A model generated the notes under the pieces. It worked only from the letters and a program-made list of their open reading frames with translations, did not search any database and was not told the origin of the DNA. Positions 1 through 5,733 of a stretch of 7,414 nucleotides of DNA are shown in pieces (within the stretch, counting starts at the first letter, position 1; each line of letters starts with the position of its first letter). The stretch is from Bacteroidales bacterium. GTDB lineage: Bacteria > Bacteroidota > Bacteroidia > Bacteroidales > JAGOPY01. Location of the stretch: positions 1 through 7,414 of the forward strand of contig DAOWEV010000130.1 in assembly GCA_030638325.1 (NCBI GenBank). Direction: 5' to 3'. The translations under genes were made by a program, and so were the position numbers.

Positions 1-129
1 AAAGGGATAGTTAACTACCACAGAAAGAACATTCCATGTCTTATCTTCTCCAACAACAGGATAATAGTTTTGGCTGTAAATCATTAATGATAACACCGAG
101 CCAAAGATTAAAATAATTGCCTTTTTCAT
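1..129 (-). CDS. N-terminus of a secreted protein of unknown function (partial, runs off the window)
   Basis: Reading the minus strand from an ATG at 129-127 gives 43 codons that stay open to base 1. The first 20 residues have the form of a Sec signal peptide: MKK, then a hydrophobic core (AIILIFGSVLSLMI), then YSQ before the mature chain NYYPVVGEDKTWNV. Short lipid-free signal peptides ending in SQ are common in Bacteroidota exported proteins, and the mature start resembles uncharacterised secreted proteins of that phylum, but I cannot name a family from 43 residues. The ATG lies 21 bases after the stop of the upstream small ORF, so co-transcription with the restriction-modification genes is possible. 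I see no convincing -7 box of its own. It may instead be the native neighbour beside which the defence genes were inserted. Confidence 0.6.
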   Translation of the reverse strand, partial: MKKAIILIFGSVLSLMIYSQNYYPVVGEDKTWNVLSVVVNYPF

Positions 130-150
130 GAATTTTTATTTATCAATTTT

Positions 151-375
151 CTAAACTATTCTATAAGTTGCATGGTCACCAAACTCTTTTGAATCTCCAA
201 AGCATAAAAAGTAACTGATTTCGTTCAAATTGTTTGGAATATACAGTGTTCTTCTATGACATGTAACTGGCTGTAAGGGAAGTGAAGGATATGGTTTTTC
301 TGAGAATTCTACCTTTCTGCCGGAGTGTTTTGCAAATTCCCTTAATATTTCAATGGCCGTCTTGTCATTATCCAT
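151..375 (-). CDS. small hypothetical protein downstream of the restriction enzyme gene
   Basis: This is a 74-codon ORF with a single possible ATG start. The in-frame upstream codons reach a TAG (397-399) only a few codons earlier without another start. The product is soluble, with no signal peptide or membrane segment. It has an amphipathic N-terminal helix (about residues 5-18), a proline-rich middle (EKPYPSLPLQPV), the basic patch CHRRTLYIPNN, and an aromatic C-terminus. I do not recognise the family. It lies 85 bases after the nuclease stop on the same strand and could be a third gene of that operon or a remnant. No Shine-Dalgarno or promoter box is visible just upstream. The ORF may be a chance one, but length, orientation and position in an otherwise empty gap favour a real gene. 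Confidence 0.45.
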   Translation of the reverse strand: MDNDKTAIEILREFAKHSGRKVEFSEKPYPSLPLQPVTCHRRTLYIPNNLNEISYFLCFGDSKEFGDHATYRIV

Positions 376-460
376 ACCGGTTAAATTCTGAATGATCTAA
401 ATGACGTACAATAGTTTGCAATATGGCAAGTTGCGTGTTGAGGTCAGTGTTTTTACTTTT

Positions 461-1207
461 TCATTTTGGCGGTGCAATTGTTGAAGAGTTGAACTTGACC
501 AATTTCTCCCAATCAATTGCTCCATTATTTTTGCAAAAATCGTTACCAAATTCCCTGGTGAACTTGTTTATCATTTGAGAATATGATTTCAGAAACTCGT
601 CATTCTTTTGTTTGGCCATATGGCCAAGAGGTTCGATGATTTCTGTGTACAGATCAGTGTCACCTGAAGTAAACTCCCAAAATGTCTGACCGCAGAATTT
701 GAAATAGTCCCCTTTGTCAGGATTGTTGTCCCGACCATAACAACAGCCATTTACTGCAACTATATTCAGTCTTGAATTACTTGTCCTCAAAGTCTTTTTG
801 GCTGTCTTGAAGTCGGAAATCATTTTGGCAATTTGACTGCTGTTGCCCCAATTAGGGCCTGATTTGATGTTAACGATGTAACGTCTTCCCCCATTGTCAA
901 ACTCCAAGTCAATACCCGCAATACCTGATTTCTTGCCTTCGTATACTTTTCCGTTAATGAAGATAGCCAAGCCCTCTAACCAATCGCCAAAAATCGTTTC
1001 CTCATTTGAGGAAATATGAGCGTCAACTAATCCTTTGACGATTTCTTGTGCTGTCAATACATACTTTGCTTTAAATAGGTAAGGATTCTTTCTCTTCAAA
1101 ACCTTTGATAAACTCAAAGTGTCCAAACTCGAAATTCTTTTCTGATGAAAAGTACCGATGTTTTCTTCAACGTATTGCGATACGTCTTTCAGATTGAGTT
1201 TTTTCAT
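461..1207 (-). CDS. type II restriction endonuclease, EcoO109I/PmeII-like
   Basis: This 248-residue protein is the nuclease partner of the adjoining methyltransferase and should cleave unmethylated target DNA in the cytoplasm. The N-terminal half carries the pattern I associate with PmeII-type enzymes: LKRKNPYLFKAK (37-48), SSNEETIFGDWLEGLAIFI (66-84). A PD-(D/E)xK-like core follows, with GIDLEF (98-103, candidate D100 and perhaps E102) and, after a turn, YIVNIKSG (110-117) with catalytic-lysine candidate K115. The residue two before the lysine is N113, where a D or E is usual. E78 in the preceding helix is another possible metal ligand. The C-terminal part (GQTFWEF, then a helical segment ending IDWEKL) resembles the end of EcoO109I. 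The start overlaps the methyltransferase gene by 41 bases in a different frame, so translation is probably coupled. Family assignment is from remembered patterns; the recognition site cannot be inferred. No truncation or frameshift is seen. Confidence 0.8.
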   Translation of the reverse strand: MKKLNLKDVSQYVEENIGTFHQKRISSLDTLSLSKVLKRKNPYLFKAKYVLTAQEIVKGLVDAHISSNEETIFGDWLEGLAIFINGKVYEGKKSGIAGIDLEFDNGGRRYIVNIKSGPNWGNSSQIAKMISDFKTAKKTLRTSNSRLNIVAVNGCCYGRDNNPDKGDYFKFCGQTFWEFTSGDTDLYTEIIEPLGHMAKQKNDEFLKSYSQMINKFTREFGNDFCKNNGAIDWEKLVKFNSSTIAPPK

Positions 1208-2045
1208 ATTTAGTTTTAGGTTCTAACAGGTAAAGTTCTACTGGATGAACTTCGTTTTTTACCATTTCATAATACTCTGGGATTATTTCAATTCCTATGG
1301 AGTTTCTTTTCATTCTATTAGCAACAAAATTTGTCGTCCCTGAACCCATAAACGGATCAAGCACCGTGTCTCCCTCTTTTGTGAACAGTTTAATGAACCA
1401 TTCGGGCAATCCTTCTGGAAATGCAGCACTATGGTTCTTATTGTTGCATTCGGTCGCTAAATGGAGAACATTGGTCGGGTAAGCCATATCCCGATCAAGC
1501 CAGTTTGAGATATTCTTGCCAAAACCACTGCCAACTTTAGATTCGTCACGTGTCTTGTCAGTTTCGCTTAAGCTTTTCAATCTGGTTTTTGCCCAATCTC
1601 CCATTGGAACCATAACCGCTTCTTGGTACATTGCGAATTTCTTATCCTTGTTGAATTGTAATAAGCGTTCCCAAGCGTCCCTGAAACGGTTGGGCCACTT
1701 TCCAGGATAACAGTTTTTCTTGTGCCAGATAAATTCCTCTGTCCATAGCCATCCCTGCTTTCTCATTTCAAGGGTTAATTCAAGAACGTATGTACTTCGC
1801 TCTCCATTAACTACACGCTCTTTGATGTTGAGGACAAAAGTCCCAGTTGGTTTAAGCACACGAAAAAGTTGTTCTGTTATTGGCAAAAACCAGTCAACGT
1901 ATTTGTTTGGATGGATGCCACCGTAGGTATTTTTCCTCTGGTCTGCGTAAGGTGGAGAAGTGAAAATCAGGTCTACACAGTTATCAGATAGTTTTTTAAG
2001 CTCATTTTCACAGTCGCCTAAAAATAAGTCAGTCTTTATCTCCAT
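1167..2045 (-). CDS. DNA (cytosine-N4 or adenine-N6) methyltransferase of a type II restriction-modification system
   Basis: This 292-residue protein transfers a methyl group from S-adenosylmethionine to an exocyclic amino group in DNA and protects the host from the adjoining nuclease. The motif order is that of beta-class enzymes. The catalytic motif IV TSPPY is at residues 29-33. The target-recognition region lies roughly at 100-200, rich in W, K and R. Then come a motif-X-like segment (AAFPEGLPEWFIKLF, 207-221), the SAM-binding motif I LDPFMGSGTT (229-238) and the motif II acidic residue in GIEII (E253). SPPY is most often found in N4-cytosine enzymes but also occurs in N6-adenine ones, so the modified base is open. 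The N-terminal MEIKTDLFLGDC is a complete family-like start, and the only promoter found abuts this ATG. Length is normal and all motifs are intact, so it is probably active. No controller-protein gene is visible. Confidence 0.92.
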   Translation of the reverse strand: MEIKTDLFLGDCENELKKLSDNCVDLIFTSPPYADQRKNTYGGIHPNKYVDWFLPITEQLFRVLKPTGTFVLNIKERVVNGERSTYVLELTLEMRKQGWLWTEEFIWHKKNCYPGKWPNRFRDAWERLLQFNKDKKFAMYQEAVMVPMGDWAKTRLKSLSETDKTRDESKVGSGFGKNISNWLDRDMAYPTNVLHLATECNNKNHSAAFPEGLPEWFIKLFTKEGDTVLDPFMGSGTTNFVANRMKRNSIGIEIIPEYYEMVKNEVHPVELYLLEPKTKYEKTQSERRIAIR

Positions 2046-2049
2046 ATTA

Positions 2050-2057
2050 CAAAGATA
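2050..2057 (-). promoter_or_regulatory. -7 promoter box of the methyltransferase gene
   Basis: On the minus strand this reads TATCTTTG, a perfect match to the Bacteroidota -7 consensus TAnnTTTG. It ends 4 bases before the A of the methyltransferase ATG. Transcription in this phylum starts a few bases after the box, so the mRNA would begin at or very near the start codon. The -33 element is not clear: no TTTG is found about 19 bases upstream. Confidence 0.6.
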
Positions 2058-2245
2058 CGTTTTTGGGTTCAGGCTTCATTATCCATTGTCTTTAAGTTAT
2101 CAACATTGGCCCCAATTAATATTAGTTCATTATTCTAATCATTCCATATTAGCTGGATAAGCACATGGCATTTATCAACGCTGTGTGTCATTAATGATAA
2201 ATTTAGTAAAAAAAGTTTTTTAACAAATCTGATTGAGTGCAAGTC

Positions 2246-2488
2246 TCATATGCACCAAGTAGGAAAGTATTGATCAGGCTTTTGTTCGTAAGGAATACGG
2301 TGGTACAAACCTTCTTTGATCCGCATGATCACACCTCTCTTTGTCATGTAGCTCAAGAGCTTTCTTACAGTCGTGTTCTCTTTGTTGGAAAGGATTTTTA
2401 CAGCGTTATTCAATTTAAAAAAAACCTTCTTCTGTTCAATCAATACATTCAGAAGTTCGGATGATCTGTATGAAATATTCTTTTTCAT
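2246..2488 (-). pseudogene. truncated AbiEi-like antitoxin / winged-helix regulator (N-terminal domain only)
   Basis: These 80 codons encode a winged-helix DNA-binding domain. A first helix pair (residues 9-34, including VFFKLNNAVKILS) is followed by a likely recognition helix TTVRKLLSYMTKRG (39-52) and a wing, VIMRIKEGLYHRIPY (53-67). The wording GLYHRIPYEQ-P-QYFPTW matches what I remember of Bacteroidota AbiEi-family antitoxins of type IV toxin-antitoxin systems, in which this domain autoregulates the operon and a C-terminal domain of 100 or more residues follows. Here a stop comes right after FPTWCI, so the C-terminal domain is missing and no AbiEii-type toxin gene lies downstream. In a shifted frame, dropping two bases after the TGG codon, the text reads W-H-M and then about nine more residues before another stop, so at most a trace of the continuation survives. 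It may still be expressed as a free DNA-binding domain. The remnant reading is an inference. Confidence 0.6.
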
Positions 2489-2497
2489 AGTCAGAAA

Positions 2498-2514
2498 GTG
2501 AGTTTATTACTCAC
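2498..2514. promoter_or_regulatory. palindromic operator upstream of the AbiEi-like gene
   Basis: GTGAGTTTATTACTCAC is a perfect inverted repeat with 6-bp arms and a 5-base AT spacer, ending 9 bases before the ATG (2488). It overlaps the likely transcription start of the winged-helix gene. AbiEi antitoxins are known to bind inverted repeats in their own promoter, so negative autoregulation is the natural reading. A further half-site-like GTGAGTTT occurs at 2590-2597. Confidence 0.55.
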
Positions 2515-2518
2515 AATT

Positions 2519-2526
2519 CAGATATA
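2519..2526 (-). promoter_or_regulatory. possible -7 box of the AbiEi-like gene
   Basis: On the minus strand this reads TATATCTG, one mismatch from TAnnTTTG. It would place the start point inside or at the edge of the palindrome at 2498-2514, about 25 bases before the ATG. No clear -33 element was identified, so support is moderate at best. Confidence 0.35.
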
Positions 2527-2686
2527 AAGCATAAGATGATCAAAATTATTTAAAAAAATAAAATCAAACAGATTAATCATATCTTAAATGTGAGTTTCCC
2601 GTTCCCATTATCCAGCGCCTGCTCCTAATTATCAGCCCATAATCTTTAATTCCCTATTTATAATTTTTAATTGTAACCAAATGCCT

Positions 2687-2694
2687 TATCTTTG
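2687..2694 (+). promoter_or_regulatory. -7 promoter box of the thioredoxin-like gene
   Basis: TATCTTTG is a perfect match to TAnnTTTG, 23 bases before the ATG at 2718. A T-run at 2664-2668 sits at about the right distance for a weak -33 element. The implied leader is under 20 bases and contains no Shine-Dalgarno sequence, which is usual in this phylum. Confidence 0.6.
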
Positions 2695-2717
2695 CTCTAT
2701 ACCAAATTCCGTAAATT

Positions 2718-3230
2718 ATGAGACTTGCAACATTTGTGACCATCACTGCTTTAATAATGTTTTCTTCCGGGAATGCACAGGATTTGAACAATACCATTAT
2801 TGATGAAAAGACGGGAAAAGAGATACTGATCGGCTATTGCGATAATAATGGGTTGAAAACAGGCGATTTTGGTGAGTACTATGATTTTTATTACACCGAT
2901 TATAAACCGGATAAAACCATTACCTCCGAACTTATAATTCTTCAGGAAGGAATAGACATAACCATTGTCCTCGGAACATGGTGTAGCGACAGCAAGGAGC
3001 ATGTACCGCGTTTTATGAAGGTGCTCGACAAGTCTAAATTCCCGAAGGATCATCTGAAAATTATCTGTGTCGACAAATCTAAGGAAGCCGAAGGTATTGA
3101 CGTAAAAGCCCTTGACATACAAAGGGTCCCTACTTTCATTTTTTACAGGAATAACAAGGAACTGGGCAGGATCATAGAGACTCCGGTTTATACGCTGGAA
3201 AAGGATATGCTGTTTTTACTGGAAAACTGA
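2718..3230 (+). CDS. secreted thioredoxin-fold protein with a CSDS active site
   Basis: This is a 170-residue exported protein. Residues 1-20 form a signal peptide (MRLATFVTITALIMFSSGNA, then QD), so it acts in the periplasm or at the cell surface. The thioredoxin fold is shown by the beta strand ITIVLGTWCSDS (81-92), the following helix HVPRFMKVLD (95-104), a central strand LKIICVD (113-119), and RVPTFIFY (136-143) with the expected cis-proline P138. The active site is W88-C89-S-D-S92: the first cysteine is kept and the second is serine. Many Bacteroidota relatives have WCxDS at this place, so this looks like a family trait rather than damage. A single reactive cysteine suits a peroxidatic, isomerase-like or non-redox role better than disulfide reduction. 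C41 and C117 are other cysteines. The gene appears monocistronic, with its own -7 box and a long non-coding stretch after it. Substrate is unknown. Confidence 0.8.
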   Translation: MRLATFVTITALIMFSSGNAQDLNNTIIDEKTGKEILIGYCDNNGLKTGDFGEYYDFYYTDYKPDKTITSELIILQEGIDITIVLGTWCSDSKEHVPRFMKVLDKSKFPKDHLKIICVDKSKEAEGIDVKALDIQRVPTFIFYRNNKELGRIIETPVYTLEKDMLFLLEN

Positions 3231-3238
3231 TTCCTGAA

Positions 3239-3251
3239 CCGGACAAGCCGG
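3239..3251. repeat. small hairpin motif, copy 1 (CCGG-ACAAG-CCGG)
   Basis: A 4-bp stem encloses the loop ACAAG, 8 bases after the thioredoxin-like stop codon. The same loop with a compensating base-pair change recurs at 3355-3367. It has no T-tract and is too short to call a terminator. Confidence 0.35.
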
Positions 3252-3314
3252 AATTTAAAATTATAAAGTTATTTATTTAGCTATAATTTTGTTTGTGAAG
3301 TATCTGATAAAGCA

Positions 3315-3681
3315 CTAAAATAGAATTTCTAAATCCTAATTTCTAAATCCTAACCTGGACAAGCCAGAATCAAGAAGATAATAAAAACATTAAATTCGAA
3401 ATCCTAATATCTAAATCCGAAATAATATCAAATATTCAAATTTTCAATTGCTTAAAACAGTTTATATCATTTGAGTTTAATTCACTTGAATTTGTTTAGT
3501 GCTTAGGGTTTCGGATTTAGAATTTCTGCCAAAAAAAACACGAATATCAAAATTAAGATACTAAACAATGTCAAAATTCAAATTTTCCAATGTTTAAAAC
3601 TATAAGAACACACGATTTTGAATATTGTGCTTTTGTCATTTGGTATTGTTTAGGATTTAGAAATTAGTGCTTAGGATTTAT
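3315..3681. repeat. heptad-periodic palindromic intergenic repeat
   Basis: The left side (3315-3356) is six consecutive 7-base units related to CTAAATC. A second run of such units lies at 3397-3424. Complementary runs occur on the right at 3493-3527 and 3647-3681, reading GATTTAG, TGCTTAG, TGTTTAG and similar. The runs pair as nested inverted repeats: 3336-3353 is a perfect 18-bp match to the reverse complement of 3650-3667, and 3411-3422 a perfect 12-bp match to that of 3509-3520. The centre has a partial direct repeat (TTCAAATTTTC followed a few bases later by TTAAAAC) near 3434-3456 and 3578-3600, so two related palindromic copies probably lie head to tail. No transposase is present; a non-autonomous dispersed repeat is the likeliest class. 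Confidence 0.65.
3355..3367. repeat. small hairpin motif, copy 2 (CTGG-ACAAG-CCAG)
   Basis: It has the same loop and stem length as copy 1 at 3239-3251. One stem pair is changed from C-G to T-A on both sides, so pairing is preserved. The flanks also match (GAAT follows the stem in both copies). Confidence 0.35.
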
Positions 3682-3771
3682 TTAAAGAAAACATTTGTAT
3701 GATATATAACACCTAAATAGTTACTTATACATTATAAATTTCGTGTGTAAGGAGCACTCAGAGTTCAGAAT

Positions 3772-4647
3772 ATGCAGATCATCGAAACCATAAAAGAGAC
3801 ACAGGATGTAGTATCAGGCATCCGCAAAAGCGGATCTACTATTGGTTTTGTGCCAACCATGGGAGCCCTGCATGAAGGCCACCTCGAATTACTTCGGAAA
3901 GCCAGGCTGGATAATGATCTTGTTGTATGCAGTATCTTTGTGAACCCCAAACAATTCAACAATACTGAAGACCTTGATAAATATCCAAGGACGCTGGAAC
4001 GGGATACGGATTTACTGAAGTCGGTTGGGTGCGACCTTTTATTCCATCCTTCTGCAACAGAAATGTATCCTGAAAAAGCCACGAAAGTTTACGACTTCGG
4101 CCACCTGGATAAAGTCATGGAAGGTAAGTACAGACCCGGGCATTTTAATGGTGTTGCCGTTGTTGTAAGCCGGTTATTTGACATTGTGAGGCCTGACCGG
4201 GCCTATTTCGGCGAAAAGGACTTTCAGCAGTTGGCCATTATACAAAAGCTTGTTCAAATGGATCAAATCCCGGTAGAAATTGTGCCCTGTCCAATCGTCA
4301 GGGAACCGGACGGCCTAGCCATGAGCTCACGAAATCAAAGGTTGACTCCGGAAGAGCGCAGGATTGCTCCATTCATCTATCAACGCCTGAATGAAGTTAG
4401 GGAAAAAGCGGGCACCCTCCCTGTGGGAAAATTGAAAACAACTATTGAAAGTAAATTCAAGGGACAGGCTGCGTTTAACCTGGAATATTTTGAGATTGTG
4501 GATATGCAAAACCTGATGCCTGTAAAAAACTGGACAGACAGCCCGGATATCATAGCTTGTATTGCTACATACCTAAGTAAGGTAAGGCTGATTGACAATA
4601 TCATATTATTTCGTAACTTTGCGCCTTTAAAAAACAGACAGGATTGA
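3772..4647 (+). CDS. panC: pantoate-beta-alanine ligase (pantothenate synthetase)
   Basis: This cytoplasmic enzyme joins D-pantoate and beta-alanine with ATP (through a pantoyl-adenylate) to form pantothenate, the precursor of coenzyme A. The 291-residue product is full length. Family signatures are in order: PTMGALHEGH (28-37, the HxGH-type nucleotide-binding motif), SIFVNPKQF (54-62), YPRTLERD (71-78), the RPGHFNGVAVVV segment (121-132), YFGEKDFQQL (145-154), PIVREPDGLAMSSRN (174-188, with the KMSKS-like loop) and VRLIDNI (271-277). The start MQIIETIKE is typical of the family. The gene is preceded by the repeat-filled spacer and followed after 72 bases by an unrelated membrane-protein gene. 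The usual partner panD, which supplies beta-alanine, is not beside it. Confidence 0.97.
   Translation: MQIIETIKETQDVVSGIRKSGSTIGFVPTMGALHEGHLELLRKARLDNDLVVCSIFVNPKQFNNTEDLDKYPRTLERDTDLLKSVGCDLLFHPSATEMYPEKATKVYDFGHLDKVMEGKYRPGHFNGVAVVVSRLFDIVRPDRAYFGEKDFQQLAIIQKLVQMDQIPVEIVPCPIVREPDGLAMSSRNQRLTPEERRIAPFIYQRLNEVREKAGTLPVGKLKTTIESKFKGQAAFNLEYFEIVDMQNLMPVKNWTDSPDIIACIATYLSKVRLIDNIILFRNFAPLKNRQD
4592..4621 (+). promoter_or_regulatory. Bacteroidota-type promoter inside the 3' end of panC
   Basis: A TTG at 4592-4594 is followed by exactly 19 bases and then TAACTTTG (4614-4621), a perfect -7 box. This agrees with the -33/-7 architecture of the phylum's main sigma factor. The predicted start is near 4627, giving a leader of about 90 bases to the TTG start codon of the membrane-protein gene. 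Confidence 0.55.
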
Positions 4648-4719
4648 GCTGTTTTATACAAAGATTTCACTGCTGTGGTTTTATTTCCCGACGGTAATAA
4701 TAATATAAAGTAGTTTTTT

Positions 4720-5733
4720 TTGAAAAAGAAAATTATCTCAATCGTTCAGTATATATTTTTCTTACTTGTTGGCCTTGGCTTGTTATACCTGGTTTTCAGG
4801 AAGCTGGATTTATATGAAGTGGGCCAGGAGATTAAACACGCCCGGTATGAATGGCTGTTGTTGTCATTGTTCCTGGGGTTTCTGAGCCATATTGCAAGAG
4901 CTTACCGCTGGAATATCCTGATCCGGTCACTCGGATATCCTGCGAAAACCAGTACAACATTTTATGCTGTTATGATCGGGTACCTGGCCAACATTGCTTT
5001 TCCGAGATTGGGAGAGGTTACACGCTGCGGCGTATTGAGCAAAAAAACCAATATACCCTTCAATTCCTTATTCGGCACGGTCATCTCAGAAAGGGTCTTC
5101 GACCTGGTCATTTTATTGCTTATTATTATGTCGGTTATCTTCTTCCAGCTCGACTTTTTAAAAGGCTTTATAGACAAGTATTTCATATCGTCAGTTACCG
5201 GGATGTTGAATGCTGATAACATGATCCTGGCCATCCTGGCGGCAGTGATCATCATTGTCCTTCCCCTGATCCTGTTCCGGATATTCTTTCATAAGATCAG
5301 GAATCTTAGCATATACAAAAAGATAAGTGATTTTTTAAAAGGACTGCTGGAAGGGATCATAACCATTGGCAGGATGAAGCACAAAATTGTCTTCATTTTC
5401 TGGACAATTATGATCTGGTTCTTATACATAATGATGACATATGTTGCTTTCTTTTCACTGGATGCAACCTCGCATCTCGACTTTGCAGATGCCATTACTA
5501 TAATGGCTATGGGAAGCCTTGGGATCGTAGCACCTGTACCGGGAGGTATTGGCGCCTACCAGTTTATCGTAAAAGCCATATTGGTTGAGATCTATCTTAT
5601 TCCTTCCGAACCCGCTGCAACTTTTTCAATCATCGTTTGGGCAACTCAATCGGTTCTGATCTTAATATTGGGGGTATTTTCTTATTATATGATGGTAATT
5701 AACAAGACAAAAAAGAATGAAAACACAGATTGA
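4720..5733 (+). CDS. flippase-like integral membrane protein (LPG synthase TM-domain / UPF0104 family)
   Basis: This 337-residue polytopic inner-membrane protein has about eight hydrophobic segments, near residues 7-27, 45-60, 80-95, 126-146, 165-190, 222-246, 258-275 and 303-326. Conserved motifs of the family are visible: ARAYRW (59-64), PRLGEVTRCGVL (95-106), GTVISERVFDL (119-129) and APVPGGIGAYQF (271-282). The fold corresponds to the membrane half of MprF, but the cytosolic lysyl-transferase half is absent, so phospholipid or glycolipid translocation is more plausible than aminoacylation; the substrate is unknown. The start is TTG at 4720, because an in-frame TAG lies at 4711 and no ATG fits; MKKKIIS before the first membrane helix supports this choice. 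The end overlaps rfaE2 by 17 bases, so the two are translated from one mRNA. Confidence 0.85.
   Translation: MKKKIISIVQYIFFLLVGLGLLYLVFRKLDLYEVGQEIKHARYEWLLLSLFLGFLSHIARAYRWNILIRSLGYPAKTSTTFYAVMIGYLANIAFPRLGEVTRCGVLSKKTNIPFNSLFGTVISERVFDLVILLLIIMSVIFFQLDFLKGFIDKYFISSVTGMLNADNMILAILAAVIIIVLPLILFRIFFHKIRNLSIYKKISDFLKGLLEGIITIGRMKHKIVFIFWTIMIWFLYIMMTYVAFFSLDATSHLDFADAITIMAMGSLGIVAPVPGGIGAYQFIVKAILVEIYLIPSEPAATFSIIVWATQSVLILILGVFSYYMMVINKTKKNENTD

Larger units (their letters stand above)
3231..3771. other. 541-base AT-rich intergenic region without a gene
   Basis: No ORF of convincing length or composition exists on either strand. The region holds two copies of a small hairpin motif (3239-3251 and 3355-3367), a large heptad-periodic palindromic repeat (3315-3681), and the poorly defined upstream region of panC. 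I found no clear -7/-33 pair for panC; TAAATTTC at 3735-3742 is the nearest -7-like sequence. An AAGGAG at 3749-3754 is 17 bases from the panC ATG, too far for a normal Shine-Dalgarno. Confidence 0.7.

Noticed and set aside
1297..1926. Forward ORFs opposite the methyltransferase gene.
   Set aside because: They mirror a well-supported conserved gene, have no recognisable motifs and no start signals.
81..2200. A 13-base direct repeat TCATTAATGATAA at 81-93 and 2188-2200 that brackets the restriction-modification genes and could be an insertion duplication.
   Set aside because: One copy lies inside the signal-peptide codons of the secreted protein, its core is a simple AT palindrome, and a 13-base match is expected about once by chance in a window of this size and composition.
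2238..2729. A 12-base inverted match (ATGAGACTTGCA) between the start of the thioredoxin-like gene and the end of the AbiEi-like fragment.
   Set aside because: A 12-base match is expected by chance in 7.4 kb, the copies do not extend, and one is tied to coding sequence.
2751..3122. A 123-codon reverse ORF opposite the thioredoxin-like gene.
   Set aside because: The forward frame has a signal peptide, thioredoxin motifs and a promoter; the reverse frame shows no family features.
3749..3754. AAGGAG as a Shine-Dalgarno site for panC.
   Set aside because: It is 17 bases from the ATG, well beyond normal spacing, and no alternative in-frame start lies closer.
3231..3771. Possible CRISPR array because of repeated AT-rich units.
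   Set aside because: The units are 7 bases long, contiguous and degenerate, with no regular unique spacers and no cas genes.
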